A DNA stretch of 64,000 nucleotides, taken from positions 62,001-126,000 of the forward strand of contig NZ_BAAAFC010000003.1 in the NCBI RefSeq assembly GCF_039523335.1, in the 5' to 3' direction. Positions 19,990-30,393 of this stretch are shown one piece after another (the first letter of the stretch is position 1; the number at the start of each line of letters is the position of its first letter). This DNA is from Marinobacter szutsaonensis. GTDB taxonomy: Bacteria; Pseudomonadota; Gammaproteobacteria; Pseudomonadales; Oleiphilaceae. The translations under genes and the position numbers were made by a program. The notes below the pieces were generated by a model, which worked only from the letters and a program-made list of their open reading frames with translations, made no database searches and was not told where the DNA came from.

Positions 19990-22296
19990 TCAGGAAACGG
20001 CCTGTTCGGAGAAGGCCATTGAAGAGCTACGACCGGGGCGCAGGTAACGGCCAAAGCCGGCGTTCCGAAGTGCCAGATCCACGCAACTCTTGATGACATG
20101 GGGAGAATCGAGCAGCAGGACGTCTTCCAGAAGCTGAATCGCCCACTCACGGCTGATGCTCCGGATCACCGACTTTACCTTGGGCAGGCTGGCTGCGTTC
20201 ATGGACAGGGAATCGTAGCCCATGGCCATCAGCAGCAACGCCCCGCCGGGATCACCCGCCAGCTCGCCACAGATGCCCACCGGTTTGCCGACCGCATGAG
20301 CGTCCTGGGCAATCCGAACCAGGGCCTGAAGCACCGCGGGATGGTAGGAATGGTACAACTGCGCGACCCTGGGGTTGTTGCGATCCACCGCCAGCAGGTA
20401 CTGGGTCAGGTCGTTGGAACCTACGGACAGGAAATCCACCCGGTCCGCCAGTTCACGGATCTGGTAGACGGCCGCAGGAATCTCCACCATGACGCCGACC
20501 TTCGGCATGTGGATGTCATAGCCCTCTTCCCTCACCTCGTGATACACGCGGTAGATCAGGTGCAGGGATTCCTCGACTTCCGAGATATTGCTGATCATGG
20601 GCAACATGATCTGCAGATTATTCAGCCCTTCACTGGCCTTGAGCATGGCCCGGACCTGTACCAGGAAGATTTCCGGGTGGTCCAGGGTGACCCGGATGCC
20701 ACGCCAGCCCAGGAACGGGTTTTCCTCATTGATCGGGAAGTATGTCAGCGCCTTGTCACCACCGATGTCCAGGGTGCGCATGGTGACCGGATTGGGGGCG
20801 AAGGCTTCCAACTGCTCCCGATAATACTCCCGCTGCTCCTGCTCGGAGGGGAAGCGGTCCTTGATCATGAACGGCACTTCCGTGCGGTACAGGCCGATAC
20901 CCTCGGCACCATGGGAAAGGGACCGCACCACATCGGTCATCAGACCGGTGTTCACCAGGAGCGATACCCGGTGGCCATCGGTGGTCTCGCAGGGCTTGTC
21001 ACGAAGCGCCTCAAGCCCCCGGATCAACTCATCCTCTTCGTCACAGATAGCCTGGTAGAAGGCACGGAGATCCTGTGACGGCGAGGCGAAGATCTGGCCC
21101 TCGAAGCCATCAACAATCAATTCCTTGCCATCAAGCTGGTTGACCGGGATATCCACCAGGCCCATCACCGTGGGCACGCCCATGGCCCGGGCCAGGATCG
21201 CCACATGGGAGTTACTGGAGCCCTTGACCGAAACCAGGCCCACCAGTTGTCCTTTGGGCACCTCCCCGAGCATGGCAGGCGTCAGCTCCTCGCTGACCAA
21301 CACCGTTCTCTCCGGGTAGACCAGGTGCTTCTGTTCACCTTCCTGCAAATGGGACAGCAGGCGCCGGCCAAGATCCCGGATATCCACCGCCCGCTCCTGC
21401 AGGTAGTGGTCATCCATCATCTCGAAGTGGCGGACATACTGCTGGACCACCTGCTTGAGCGCGCCCTGGGCCCAGGTGCCGTCAGCAATCTTGTTGGCCA
21501 CTTCGCCGGGCAAAGCCTCGTCTCCCAGCATGCGGAGGTAGACATCGAACAACGCCTGTTCTTCGGGCCGCAACTGGCTGGCCAGTCGCTTGGCCACGCG
21601 TTCAATATCTTCCCGTACCGCCTTGACCGCAGCCTTGAACAGCTTCAGCTCACCCTCGATATCTTCCGTGGGCTTTTCCGGGACCACATCCAGGTCCGCC
21701 GCCGGATACACCACCACACCGGTGCCGATGGCGACACCGGGTGCACCGGGCACACCGTTGAAACTGACATCCCTGGCTTCCTCGCCGGTCAGGGACAGTC
21801 CACTGATGGCACCGGTGGCTTCACTGTGGGCGATAACCCCGGCCAACTGGGCAGAGACCGTCACCAGAAAAGCTTCTTCACCCTCGTCAAAACACCGAGA
21901 GCTTTCCCGCTGCTGAACCACCAGCACACCGAGTACCCGGCGATGGTGAATGATGGGAACCCCCAGGAAGGAGCGGAAGCGCTCTTCACCGGTCTCGGGG
22001 AAATAACGATAGCGGGGATGAGAGGGGGCATCCTCGAGGTTGATGGGCTCCTCGCGGGAGCCCACCAAGCCGACCAGACCTTCCGAATAACCCAGGCTCA
22101 CCTGACCCACCGCCTTGCGGTAGAGGCCCTCGGTGGCCATCAGGATATAGCGGTTGGTGGCGGGGTCGAGCAGGTAGACGGAGCAGACCTCGGTATTCAT
22201 GGCCTTTTGCACCCGCGATACAATGATATCCAGCGCCTCCTGCAGATCGCGGGCGCTGTTTACCTCTTGTACAAGACTTCGCAGTATGCTCAGCAT
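19990..22296 (-). CDS. ptsP: PtsP, GAF-domain phosphoenolpyruvate-protein phosphotransferase (EI-Ntr)
   Basis: The protein has 768 residues. The GAF sensor domain is at about 1-160. The PEP-utilising N-terminal domain follows, with helices around 220-330. The phospho-His swivelling domain has GSSNSHVAILARAMGVPTVMG (active His near 366). The C-terminal TIM barrel has RTEVPFM, GWRGIRVTLDHPE, GVMVEIPAAV, DFLSVGSNDLTQYLLAVDRNN and the catalytic-Cys segment GICGELAGDP. It starts the nitrogen phosphotransferase relay that regulates nitrogen and carbon metabolism. The 15-base gap to rppH upstream indicates an rppH-ptsP operon, as in many gammaproteobacteria. Confidence 0.96.
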   Translation of the reverse strand: MLSILRSLVQEVNSARDLQEALDIIVSRVQKAMNTEVCSVYLLDPATNRYILMATEGLYRKAVGQVSLGYSEGLVGLVGSREEPINLEDAPSHPRYRYFPETGEERFRSFLGVPIIHHRRVLGVLVVQQRESSRCFDEGEEAFLVTVSAQLAGVIAHSEATGAISGLSLTGEEARDVSFNGVPGAPGVAIGTGVVVYPAADLDVVPEKPTEDIEGELKLFKAAVKAVREDIERVAKRLASQLRPEEQALFDVYLRMLGDEALPGEVANKIADGTWAQGALKQVVQQYVRHFEMMDDHYLQERAVDIRDLGRRLLSHLQEGEQKHLVYPERTVLVSEELTPAMLGEVPKGQLVGLVSVKGSSNSHVAILARAMGVPTVMGLVDIPVNQLDGKELIVDGFEGQIFASPSQDLRAFYQAICDEEDELIRGLEALRDKPCETTDGHRVSLLVNTGLMTDVVRSLSHGAEGIGLYRTEVPFMIKDRFPSEQEQREYYREQLEAFAPNPVTMRTLDIGGDKALTYFPINEENPFLGWRGIRVTLDHPEIFLVQVRAMLKASEGLNNLQIMLPMISNISEVEESLHLIYRVYHEVREEGYDIHMPKVGVMVEIPAAVYQIRELADRVDFLSVGSNDLTQYLLAVDRNNPRVAQLYHSYHPAVLQALVRIAQDAHAVGKPVGICGELAGDPGGALLLMAMGYDSLSMNAASLPKVKSVIRSISREWAIQLLEDVLLLDSPHVIKSCVDLALRNAGFGRYLRPGRSSSMAFSEQAVS

Positions 22297-22311
22297 GGCA
22301 GGGTCAGTCCG

Positions 22312-22842
22312 TCATCTTGAGTGATCCTTCAGGCGCCGGTTCTGTTCGGCTTTCCGCCACTGTTCCATGTTGTAGAACAGTCGTGGAGCCAGCTCCCGCA
22401 GCGCACGTCTGTATACTTCTCGTTTGAATGAAACCACCTGGCCTAGCGGGTACCAGTAGCTAACCCACTGCCACCCGTCGAATTCCGGTGAATCCGTGCC
22501 GTCCACACGCACTTGCGCGTCCGGCGATAACATCCTCAGCAGGAACCATTTCTGTTTTTGGCCCACACACACAGGGTGTGAGTGATGGCGCACCATCCTC
22601 CTGGGAAGACGGTACCTCAGCCAGCCCCGAGTACAGCTGATGATTTCCACATCACTGGCTGTGAGGCCGATTTCCTCTCCAAGCTCCCGGTAAAGCGCAT
22701 CCTCCGGTGATTCGTTGTGCTTGATTCCACCTTGGGGAAACTGCCAGGAGTCCTGACCTATTCGCCTTGCCCAGAGAACTTCGCCCCTGTGGTTGGCCAG
22801 AATGATTCCGACATTGGGTCTGAAACCGTCTGAATCGATCAC
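22312..22842 (-). CDS. rppH: RNA pyrophosphohydrolase RppH
   Basis: The protein has 176 residues, a Nudix hydrolase that removes pyrophosphate from 5'-triphosphorylated mRNA and so triggers RNase E decay. The N-terminus [20 protein letters not shown] and WQFPQGGI are typical of RppH. The Nudix box [20 protein letters not shown] followed by IGL covers about 37-59. It is upstream of and probably cotranscribed with ptsP, and divergent from the HAD hydrolase gene. Confidence 0.96.
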   Translation of the reverse strand: MIDSDGFRPNVGIILANHRGEVLWARRIGQDSWQFPQGGIKHNESPEDALYRELGEEIGLTASDVEIISCTRGWLRYRLPRRMVRHHSHPVCVGQKQKWFLLRMLSPDAQVRVDGTDSPEFDGWQWVSYWYPLGQVVSFKREVYRRALRELAPRLFYNMEQWRKAEQNRRLKDHSR

Positions 22843-23013
22843 GGCACAGTCCTCGCAAAAGTCGGCCGCCGGTCAATTTCTGACCGGCGAAAATTGTCCA
22901 AGTTGCTCTCATTCTTACAGAATCCCAAGGGTTCGGCAAACGGAGCCGATGCCGACAGGTCATGGTAGACTGTGAGCCTTCCTGAAAGCCCTTGTAACAG
23001 CGGAGGACACCCT

Positions 23014-23670
23014 TTGACGCTCGCACTTTTTGATCTGGACAACACCCTGCTGGCTGGCGACAGCGACCACGCCTGGGGCGAATTTCTGGTGGAAGAAGGT
23101 CTGGTCGATGCCGAGGAATACCGCAAAGCCAACGACCGGTTCTACGAGGAATACCTGAACGGCGAGCTGGACATCTTCCACTACCTCCGCTTCGCCCTGC
23201 AGCCGCTGGCCCGGCATGACATAGACGAACTGCTGGCGTGGCGCGAAGCCTTTCTTGAGAAAAAAGTACGCCCAATGATGCAGGAAAAGGCCCGGGAACT
23301 GCTGGACCGGCATCGCCAGCAGGGCCACACCCTGATGATCATCACCGCCACCAACCGGTTTGTGACCGAGCCGATTGCGGAGTTGTTAGAGGTTGAGCAC
23401 CTGATCGCCACCGAGCCGGAACTGGTGAATGGCCGGTATACCGGGGAGGTCGCCGGCGTCCCCAGCTTCCAGGACGGCAAGGTGACCAGGCTGAACGACT
23501 GGCTTGACCATCACAAACGCACGCTGGAGGGGGCCTGGTTCTACAGCGACTCCCATAACGATGTGCCACTTTTGAAGCAGGTGGAAAACCCGGTGGCGGT
23601 GGATCCGGACCCGAGGCTGGAAGCGCTGGCGAAGGAATCGGGGTGGCCGGTGATTTCTTTGCGGGGGTGA
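23014..23670 (+). CDS. SerB-like HAD-IB family hydrolase, TTG start
   Basis: The protein has 218 residues from a TTG at 23014 preceded by GGAGG 7 bases upstream. This start puts the catalytic DxD motif (LALFDLDNTLLAGDS) right at the N-terminus, as in relatives; a GTG at 22972 would add 14 unrelated residues. HAD motif II is in MIITATNRF, and motifs III/IV are in the Lys-containing DGKVTRLNDWL and the acidic YSDSHNDVPLL. It is probably a phosphatase for a small phospho-metabolite; the substrate is unknown. It sits next to rppH-ptsP as in Pseudomonas. Paired palindromes follow its stop. Confidence 0.9.
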   Translation: MTLALFDLDNTLLAGDSDHAWGEFLVEEGLVDAEEYRKANDRFYEEYLNGELDIFHYLRFALQPLARHDIDELLAWREAFLEKKVRPMMQEKARELLDRHRQQGHTLMIITATNRFVTEPIAELLEVEHLIATEPELVNGRYTGEVAGVPSFQDGKVTRLNDWLDHHKRTLEGAWFYSDSHNDVPLLKQVENPVAVDPDPRLEALAKESGWPVISLRG

Positions 23671-23685
23671 GTTCGGGGTGAACGA

Positions 23686-23771
23686 GGGGTCAGATGAAGG
23701 CTTTCATCAGACCCCGGGAATCAGGCCCCGGGATTAGAATTGGGGTCTGAAGAAAGCCTTCTTCTGACCCC
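23686..23771. repeat. Palindrome cluster 2 (two copies) between convergent genes
   Basis: Copies at 23686-23715 (GGGGTCAGATGAA half-site) and 23742-23771 (GGGGTCTGAAGAA half-site). In each, one arm reads TCAGA and the other TCTGA, giving a single mismatch in the stem. Gene ends converge on both sides. Confidence 0.92.
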
Positions 23772-23783
23772 GTTTTCAGCCTC

Positions 23784-24983
23784 TCACATAAACCCGGTCA
23801 GCGAGCGCACGAAACACGACTTGATGTAATCCGTCTCCGGAATCCCCGGAATCACCGGATGATCCGGCGCCTGGTGGCCCTGCTCCAGCAGCTGCACGAA
23901 CCGGTCAATCTTGCGGCCGCTGCTGCGGATGATGTCGATCAGCTTTTCCTGGGACAGATGCATGGAACAGGACGCCGACACCAGCAACCCGTCCCGCTCA
24001 AGCAGCCGAAGCCCCAACTGGTTCAGACGGGCATAGGCCTGTTCACCGGCTTTCTGATCCCGGCGCCGCGGAATCAGCGCCGGCGGATCCAGGACCACGA
24101 TGTCATATTTCTCTTTCTCGTCCGCCAGCGCCTTCAGCGCTTCGAAGGCATCGCCCTCGATGGTTTCGATATTGTCGAGCCCGTTGATCTTCGCATTATG
24201 GTGTACCGCATCGATCGCCGTTGCCGAGGCGTCGACACAAGTCACCTGGGTAGCACCGGCACAGGCGGCCTGCAGCCCCCAGCCACCGACATAACTGAAC
24301 ACATCCAGCACCCGCTTACCGGGCGCGTAAGCCTGCAACCGCTGACGATTCATCCGGTGGTCATAGAACCACCCGGTTTTCTGGCCGCCGGCCAGCGGCA
24401 CCTCAAAGCGAACGCCATTCTCATCGACCTGCAGCAGATCCGCCTCCGGCCCGTGTGCCTGTTCCACATAGGTATCCAGACCCTCAACCTTCCGCATCTT
24501 GCCGTCGTTCTTCAGGATAATCGCCTTGGCATGCACCAGACGCTGAACAGCGCGAACAATCGCCTCCTTCATGAGCTCCATGCCCGCCGTGGAAATCTGC
24601 ACCACCACGGTGTCCCCGAAACGATCAACCACCAGCCCGGATAGCCCGTCGCTGTCACCAAACACCCAGCGGTAGAACGGCTTGTCGAACAGCCGCTCCC
24701 GCACCGCCAGCGCAAGCTCCATCCGTTCCGTCAGCCGCTGCGGCGTCATTCCCTGGGACGGATTCCGGCTGATCAAGCGGCCACAGATCAGCGCATGGGG
24801 GTTCACAAACACCGTTCCCAACGGCTTGTCATTGGACGCCCGCAGCTCGGCCTGATCACCGGGCTGGAACTCCGTCAGCGGCGTACGGCGGGTATCCACC
24901 TCATTGCTGTATACCCACAAATGGCCGGCACGGAGGCGGCGCTCGGCGCCCTTGCGCAGGTAAAGAACCGGAAAATCCATCAA
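23784..24983 (-). CDS. rlmI: Class I rRNA (cytosine-5-)-methyltransferase, RlmI family
   Basis: The protein has 399 residues. An N-terminal PUA domain (about 4-80, LYLRKGAERRLRAGHLWVYS) is followed by the EEHEE-like middle domain and a Rossmann SAM-binding domain with VLDVFSYVGGWGLQAA near 225. The motif IVVLDPPALIP near 300 and the Cys in VSASCSMHLS near 340 correspond to the catalytic region of 23S rRNA m5C methyltransferases. E. coli RlmI modifies C1962; the same target is inferred here. Start at 24983 or the adjacent ATG at 24980. It lies downstream of gcvH, separated by hairpin copy C. Confidence 0.85.
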   Translation of the reverse strand: MMDFPVLYLRKGAERRLRAGHLWVYSNEVDTRRTPLTEFQPGDQAELRASNDKPLGTVFVNPHALICGRLISRNPSQGMTPQRLTERMELALAVRERLFDKPFYRWVFGDSDGLSGLVVDRFGDTVVVQISTAGMELMKEAIVRAVQRLVHAKAIILKNDGKMRKVEGLDTYVEQAHGPEADLLQVDENGVRFEVPLAGGQKTGWFYDHRMNRQRLQAYAPGKRVLDVFSYVGGWGLQAACAGATQVTCVDASATAIDAVHHNAKINGLDNIETIEGDAFEALKALADEKEKYDIVVLDPPALIPRRRDQKAGEQAYARLNQLGLRLLERDGLLVSASCSMHLSQEKLIDIIRSSGRKIDRFVQLLEQGHQAPDHPVIPGIPETDYIKSCFVRSLTGFM

Positions 24984-25048
24984 ATATCACCTGAGGAAAA
25001 TTGGAAAGTTAAGAGCTAACGCCGGCATCGGCCAGCACTGTTGTCCGG

Positions 25049-25158
25049 GCGTGTTTCAGGGTGGGCCTTCCGAAACTGTGCGGAGCCAGGGATGGCGGAG
25101 CCCAAGCGCCCCAGGGATGGGTTTGAGCGTGTTTCGGAAGGCCCGCCCTGAAACACGC
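25049..25158 (+). repeat. Variable-arm conserved-loop hairpin, copy C
   Basis: Arms at 25049-25076 and 25131-25158 (28 bp) pair with a single G-T wobble (left GGGTGGGCC, right GGCCCGCCC). The 54-nt loop has the core TGCGGAGCCA-G-GGATGGCGGAGC and the CCCAAGCGCCCCAGGGATGG segment shared with copy E. It begins 15 bases beyond the gcvH stop. Confidence 0.92.
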
Positions 25159-25173
25159 ATGCTCCGAAGCTAC

Positions 25174-25566
25174 TTACTCCTCGGCAGCCACATGCTCTGC
25201 GTAAGCAGCGGCATCCATCAGCCCGTCCAGCTCACCGGCATCCTCCAGCTTCACCTTGAACATCCAGCCATCACCATACGGATCCTCATTGACCAGCTCC
25301 GGCTCGTCCTCAAGGTTCTCATTGACCGCAATCACCTCACCGGTCACCGGGCTGAACACATCCGAAGCCGACTTCACCGACTCGGCTACACCGGCTTCCT
25401 GGCCACCGTTAACCGTCACACCAACATCCGGCACACCGATGTACACCACATCGCCGAGCTGTTCCTGGGCAAAATCGGTAATACCTACGGTAGCGGTGCC
25501 ATCGTCAGCAACCCGCACCCACTGGTGGGTCTCAATGTATTTCAGGTCTGAGGGAATATCACTCAT
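25174..25566 (-). CDS. gcvH: Glycine cleavage system H protein
   Basis: The protein has 130 residues. The lipoyl-attachment lysine lies in [17 protein letters not shown] (Lys near 64), and the surrounding hammerhead fold sequence ([21 protein letters not shown]) is typical. It carries the aminomethyl intermediate between the P, T and L proteins. No gcvT or gcvP is adjacent; they must be elsewhere. Hairpin copy C follows and metR precedes it on the same strand. Confidence 0.97.
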   Translation of the reverse strand: MSDIPSDLKYIETHQWVRVADDGTATVGITDFAQEQLGDVVYIGVPDVGVTVNGGQEAGVAESVKSASDVFSPVTGEVIAVNENLEDEPELVNEDPYGDGWMFKVKLEDAGELDGLMDAAAYAEHVAAEE

Positions 25567-25611
25567 GATTGTGCTTCCTGTTAAATTTTTCGCGCAGTTT
25601 AACGCAAGAGC

Positions 25612-26502
25612 CTAGCCCCAGCGAACCTCCCGAGCCAGGTTCATGAACGAATTCAGATAATCTACCTCACAATCCCGTTCACGAAGGCCCAGAAAGATCT
25701 GCTTCGGCAGCCCTTCCTCTCCCAGACGCACCGGAACCACCGGGAGCTTCTCAGCATACTCCGCCACCAGCCATTTCGGCAGCGCAGACACACCCCGCCC
25801 GGCGGCGACCATCTGCAACATGATGTCCGTCGTCTCGATGGTCTTGTGCCGCGCAGGGCTGGCATGAGCCGGCAGGAAGAAGCGGGTATAGATATCCAGC
25901 CGCTCCACCTCCACCGGATAGGTGATCAGGGTTTCCCGCTCCAGGTCCCCGGGCACGACAAACTCCCTGTTCGCCAACGGATGATCCCGGGAGACCACCA
26001 GAACCTGCTCGTAATCGAACACCGGCTCAAATACCAATCCGGGCCGATGCAGCGGGTCCGGGGTCACCAGCATATCGATGTCATGACCGAACAAGGCGCC
26101 GATCCCACCAAACTGGAATTTCTGTTTCACATCCACATCCACATCCGGCCAGCGCTCAAGATAAGGCCCAACCACCTTCAGCAACCACTGGTAACAGGGA
26201 TGGCATTCCATGCCGATCCGGAGCGTCCCGCGCCTCCCACTGGCAAATTGACCGATAACTTCTTCCGCGTGTTCAAGCTGGGGAAGAAGGCGATTCGCCA
26301 GCGACAGCAGATACTCACCCGCTTGGGTCAGCCGTAACTGACGACCATCCCGCAGCCACAGAGGTGTGCCCAGATAACGCTCCAGCTTGCGAATGGCATG
26401 GCTGAGTGCCGACTGCGTGAGGTGCAGGGACTCTGCCGCCGCCGTCAGGGAGCCGTCGCGATCAACGGCACGGAGAATCTCGAGATGGTGTCGATCAATC
26501 AT
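25612..26502 (-). CDS. metR: LysR-type methionine regulator MetR
   Basis: The protein has 296 residues. The winged helix-turn-helix is at 1-60 (LEILRAVDRDGSLTAAAESL, HLTQSALSHAIRKLE), followed by a LysR effector-binding domain that begins LRIGMECHPCYQWLLKVVGPY. The CHPCYQWL pattern is typical of MetR, which responds to homocysteine. It is divergent from metE with a MetR-type box between, the classic autoregulated metR-metE arrangement. Confidence 0.95.
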   Translation of the reverse strand: MIDRHHLEILRAVDRDGSLTAAAESLHLTQSALSHAIRKLERYLGTPLWLRDGRQLRLTQAGEYLLSLANRLLPQLEHAEEVIGQFASGRRGTLRIGMECHPCYQWLLKVVGPYLERWPDVDVDVKQKFQFGGIGALFGHDIDMLVTPDPLHRPGLVFEPVFDYEQVLVVSRDHPLANREFVVPGDLERETLITYPVEVERLDIYTRFFLPAHASPARHKTIETTDIMLQMVAAGRGVSALPKWLVAEYAEKLPVVPVRLGEEGLPKQIFLGLRERDCEVDYLNSFMNLAREVRWG

Positions 26503-26521
26503 GGGCCAACACGCTATTTAG

Positions 26522-26534
26522 TGAATTTATTTCA
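26522..26534. promoter_or_regulatory. MetR binding box
   Basis: TGAATTTATTTCA matches the MetR consensus TGAA-N5-TTCA and lies in the metR/metE divergent intergenic region, 20 bases upstream of the metR start codon and 100 bases upstream of metE. Confidence 0.8.
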
Positions 26535-26633
26535 TGGAATGCTGAAATAATACCATTTTCATTCATGCCACAGCCCACCTAACCTGACTGACTCTTATCC
26601 AAAGCAAAAAAAATCAGACGTCAGGAGTACAAG

Positions 26634-28946
26634 ATGGTTACCACTCACTCACTGGGCTACCCCCGTATTGGCGCCCAACGGGAGCTTAAATTCGCTCTGG
26701 AAGCCTACTGGCAAGGCCGGCTGACCGAGGAGGAGCTGGAGATTACCGCCAGTGACCTGCGACGCCGCCACTGGCAAGACCAACAGGCGCTGGATCTTGT
26801 GCCGGCAGGAGACTTTTCCCTGTACGACCAGGTACTGGACATGAGCGAAACCCTCGGACACCTCCCTGAACGGGCAGGCAAGCCGGGCGGTCACAGACTC
26901 GACCGGTATTTCCGGGCCGCACGGGGCCGCGGTGCCAATGACGATGGCTGCTGCGGCACCCAGGCCGGCGAAATGACCAAGTGGTTCGACACCAACTATC
27001 ACTACATTGTCCCGGAGTTTCACCGGACCACGGAATTCAAGCTCGACAGCACCCGGATTCTGGCCCAGCTCGACGAGGCGCAGCAACAGGGTTTCCGAGC
27101 CAAACCGGTCATCATCGGCCCGGTCACCTATCTCTGTCTGGGCAAAGCCAAGGACGGAAGCGATCCCCTGGCACTACTCGAGCGACTCCTGCCCGTTTAC
27201 GGTGAGTTGCTCGATCAACTCGCCGAGGCCGGTGCGGAATGGGTCCAGGTGGATGAGCCTGCCCTGGTCACCGAACTGGACGATCGCTGGCGCCACGCCT
27301 TCAGCCTTGCCTACCATCACCTCAAGGGCGCCCGCCCGAAACTCCTGCTGACCACCTATTTCGGCCAGCTGCGGGAGAACCTCCAGCTCGCCTGCGAATT
27401 GCCGGTGGCCGGGATGCATCTGGATGCCGTGGCGGCCCGACCTGAAGCGGACCGGCTGGCCGACTGGCTGGCGCCACACAAAGTGCTGTCGCTCGGGGTC
27501 ATCAACGGCCGGAACATCTGGAAAACCGACCTCAATGCGACGCTGGACTGGCTGGAACCCCTGCATGCGCGACTCGGCAGCCGGCTCTGGCTGGCCCCGT
27601 CCTGCTCACTGCTGCATGTTCCTGTCGATCTGGAACGTGAAGACAAGCTCGATCCGGAAATTCGTCAGTGGCTTTGCTTTGCCCGCCAGAAACTCCGGGA
27701 GCTCGCCACCCTGGCCAAAGCCTTGAACCATGGCCGGGCCAGTGTCGCCCGGGAGCTCGAGGACAACCACATCGCCGTTCACTCTCGCAGGCGGTCGCCG
27801 CGAACCCACAACCCGGCAGTTCGCGAGGCGATTTCCCGAATTACGCCACAGCTTGGCCAGAGAAACAGCACTTTCGAGGCTCGCCACAAGCTCCAGAGCA
27901 GGGCCCTGCCTCTCCCCCGGTTTCCGACCACCACCATCGGCTCTTTCCCGCAAACCGGAGACATCCGGCAAGCCCGCCAACAATACCGGGCCGGGAAACT
28001 GGGCAAAGGAGATTACCTGACCCGGATCAAGCAGGAGATTGCCCACTGCATCCGTGAACAGGAGGTTCTGGGCCTGGACGTCCTGGTCCATGGTGAAGCC
28101 GAGCGGAACGACATGGTGGAGTATTTCGGGGAGCAACTGGATGGTTATTCCTTCAGCCGGTTTGGCTGGGTCCAGTCCTATGGCTCACGCTGCGTCAAAC
28201 CACCCATCCTGTTCGGTGATATCACCCGACCAAAAGCCATGACCATAAACTGGCTCCGGTACGCCCAGTCGCTGACCGATAAGCCAGTGAAGGGCATGCT
28301 CACCGGACCGGTCACCATGCTCAACTGGTCTTTTGTCCGGGACGACCAGCCCCGGGCCGAGACCTGCTGGCAGCTGGCCCTGGCCATCCGCGAAGAGGTG
28401 CAGGACCTGGAGCGCGCCGGCACCCGGATCATCCAGATTGACGAAGCGGCGCTACGAGAAGGTCTGCCCCTGCGAAAATCCGACTGGCAGGACTATCTGG
28501 ACTGGGCCATCGACGCCTTCCGGATTGCCGCCAACGGGGTCGATGACACAACCCAGATCCACACCCACATGTGCTATTCGGAGTTCAATGACATCATCCA
28601 GGCGATTGCCCGGATGGACGCCGATGTCATTACCATCGAGACTTCCCGTTCCGACATGGAGCTCCTCGATGCCTTCCAGGATTTCGAGTATCCCAACGAT
28701 ATCGGCCCCGGTGTCTACGACATTCATTCTCCCAACGTGCCGGAACAGGCGGAGATCATTGCCCTGATGGAGAAGGCAGCGGAGAGGATTCCAGCCGAAC
28801 GGCTGTGGATAAACCCGGACTGCGGCCTGAAAACCCGGCAATGGCAGGAGGTGAGCCCGGCCTTACGGGCGATGGTCGCGGCAGCTAGGGAACTCAGACA
28901 GCGACTGGCGCAACCGGCCGAGAACGGCGAACTGGTAACTCAGTAG
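26634..28946 (+). CDS. metE: Cobalamin-independent methionine synthase MetE
   Basis: The protein has 770 residues. It transfers methyl from 5-methyltetrahydropteroyl-triglutamate to homocysteine. The N-terminal half starts [21 protein letters not shown]. The C-terminal catalytic barrel carries the zinc ligands in [13 protein letters not shown] (His and Cys near 645-647), a Glu further on and the Cys of [11 protein letters not shown] near 730. [10 protein letters not shown] marks the start of the second half. The AGGAG Shine-Dalgarno is good. The last 7 bases overlap the convergent cpdA gene. Confidence 0.97.
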   Translation: MVTTHSLGYPRIGAQRELKFALEAYWQGRLTEEELEITASDLRRRHWQDQQALDLVPAGDFSLYDQVLDMSETLGHLPERAGKPGGHRLDRYFRAARGRGANDDGCCGTQAGEMTKWFDTNYHYIVPEFHRTTEFKLDSTRILAQLDEAQQQGFRAKPVIIGPVTYLCLGKAKDGSDPLALLERLLPVYGELLDQLAEAGAEWVQVDEPALVTELDDRWRHAFSLAYHHLKGARPKLLLTTYFGQLRENLQLACELPVAGMHLDAVAARPEADRLADWLAPHKVLSLGVINGRNIWKTDLNATLDWLEPLHARLGSRLWLAPSCSLLHVPVDLEREDKLDPEIRQWLCFARQKLRELATLAKALNHGRASVARELEDNHIAVHSRRRSPRTHNPAVREAISRITPQLGQRNSTFEARHKLQSRALPLPRFPTTTIGSFPQTGDIRQARQQYRAGKLGKGDYLTRIKQEIAHCIREQEVLGLDVLVHGEAERNDMVEYFGEQLDGYSFSRFGWVQSYGSRCVKPPILFGDITRPKAMTINWLRYAQSLTDKPVKGMLTGPVTMLNWSFVRDDQPRAETCWQLALAIREEVQDLERAGTRIIQIDEAALREGLPLRKSDWQDYLDWAIDAFRIAANGVDDTTQIHTHMCYSEFNDIIQAIARMDADVITIETSRSDMELLDAFQDFEYPNDIGPGVYDIHSPNVPEQAEIIALMEKAAERIPAERLWINPDCGLKTRQWQEVSPALRAMVAAARELRQRLAQPAENGELVTQ

Positions 28947-29746
28947 CCCGAGCTCTTCTGATCCAGCTCGAACTCGAAGGCCCTGGCGCGATGAACTTCG
29001 GTGCTGAAGTGACCGCCCGGCTCGAGCTCGAACCAACGGTAACCCGGCGCCAGCGGCTCCACGGAAAAGTCCCTGGCGCCGGAGGTGAACTGGATACAGG
29101 TGGAGGGTGTGGCAAGCAGCTGCACCCCGTTCCGGATTTCTGCGTGCTCCTGATGGACATGCCCCCAGAGCACGACCCGTACCTGGGGATGGCGGTCGAT
29201 CACCGCCCAGAAGGCGTCACGATTGCGAAGTCCAATTTGCTCCATCCAGTCCGCCCCGATGTCCACCGGATGATGGTGCAGTGTGACCAGTGTCGGCACA
29301 TCGGGATATTCGGAAAGCGCGCGTTCGAGAAACGCCAGCTCACTGTCCGCCAGCTCGCCATAAACCTTGCCATGGACGGAGGAATCCAGCAGCACGAAAT
29401 GCCAGCCGCCCTGCAGGATTTGGCGGCGATCGGCCTGATACTCCGCCGCAACACGGCTGAGAACTCCGGAGTCATCGTGATTACCGGCCAGCCAGGCGGA
29501 GCCGCAGTGGAAGGAGGAAAGACTGTCACCGAAAACACGATACGCCTGTTCCGAGGCGTCCTGGGCCAGATCTCCGGTGGCCAGGATCAGGTCCGGCTGA
29601 CCATGGGCCTGCAATACCTCATCGACCACGGCCGCGAGACTGTCCCGCGTATTTACGCCCAGCAATGCACCGTCCTCACGGGCCATCAGATGGGGGTCTG
29701 TTATCTGGAGCACCCGCAAGGGGCGGGCCTCGTCCGGTCTGGTCAT
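28940..29746 (-). CDS. cpdA: 3',5'-cyclic-AMP phosphodiesterase CpdA
   Basis: The protein has 268 residues and is a calcineurin-like metallophosphoesterase. The metal-binding motifs appear in order: QITDPHL (D, H), [26 protein letters not shown] and LWGHVHQEH. It hydrolyses cAMP, lowering CRP activity. Gene order nudF-yqiB-cpdA is the same as in E. coli (nudF-yqiB-icc), which strengthens the assignment. No parE or yqiA follows here; metE converges instead. Confidence 0.93.
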   Translation of the reverse strand: MTRPDEARPLRVLQITDPHLMAREDGALLGVNTRDSLAAVVDEVLQAHGQPDLILATGDLAQDASEQAYRVFGDSLSSFHCGSAWLAGNHDDSGVLSRVAAEYQADRRQILQGGWHFVLLDSSVHGKVYGELADSELAFLERALSEYPDVPTLVTLHHHPVDIGADWMEQIGLRNRDAFWAVIDRHPQVRVVLWGHVHQEHAEIRNGVQLLATPSTCIQFTSGARDFSVEPLAPGYRWFELEPGGHFSTEVHRARAFEFELDQKSSGY

Positions 29747-29907
29747 GGCGAACCTGTTAAGACTGATGCAACCACTTGAAACAGGGACAAGTGTACGACG
29801 AACGCGTCAGAATGGGTCAACGGCAATTGCAACCGGAGTCACATTCCCGCCAGGCGCCGTCAACATATTGCTATTTTTGACAACTATGACACATCCACCG
29901 CGGGCCA
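29747..29907. other. Gap between yqiB and cpdA
   Basis: These 161 bases between two minus-strand genes could carry a cpdA promoter. I see no clear promoter, CRP site or terminator. Confidence 0.3.
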
Positions 29908-30393
29908 TCAGTCCACACCCTCGCCGGCTGGCCAGGCAGCGTACTCCATGGGCAAATGGCCAAAGCGCAGACAATAATCCAGCCAGTCAGCCAGGAAGCC
30001 ATTCACCTGAACCTTCTCGTCAGGGTGATGCATGAAGCGGTTGGGATAATCATTGACCGGCGCAATCTGTCGGTCCCGGTAACAGCTGATCACCTCGGCC
30101 ATGGCAGCGTCGTGATAGACGCGCACGGTCATCTGGGGATTGTTCAGCCAGCGACCGGAATTGTGGACCTGTTCCAGCAACAGGGTTTCGGTAAATCGGG
30201 CCGTCTGCAGAACCTTGATCCGGACCCGCCCCAGGTACTGGTTCTCCCGGTGCAACTCGAACTCGCACACCGGCTTGCCATCGGCTTCCAACTGACGCAA
30301 CTTGCTCAGGCGCTGGTAATTGCCGTCGCACAGGGCGCCGAGCTGCCGGAGATCCGGCACGTAGCGCTTGGGTTTCATGGTCCACTCGGTCAT
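29908..30393 (-). CDS. yqiB: DUF1249 protein, YqiB family
   Basis: The protein has 161 residues from the ATG at 30393, which overlaps the nudF stop (TGATG); a GTG one codon earlier is possible. The conserved stretches are MTVRVYHDAAMAEVISCY, DYPNRFMHHPDEKVQVNGFL and ADWLDYCLRFGH, which align with E. coli YqiB. The function is unknown. It is always found between nudF and cpdA, two genes that hydrolyse nucleotides. No membrane segment or signal peptide. Confidence 0.93.
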   Translation of the reverse strand: MTEWTMKPKRYVPDLRQLGALCDGNYQRLSKLRQLEADGKPVCEFELHRENQYLGRVRIKVLQTARFTETLLLEQVHNSGRWLNNPQMTVRVYHDAAMAEVISCYRDRQIAPVNDYPNRFMHHPDEKVQVNGFLADWLDYCLRFGHLPMEYAAWPAGEGVD

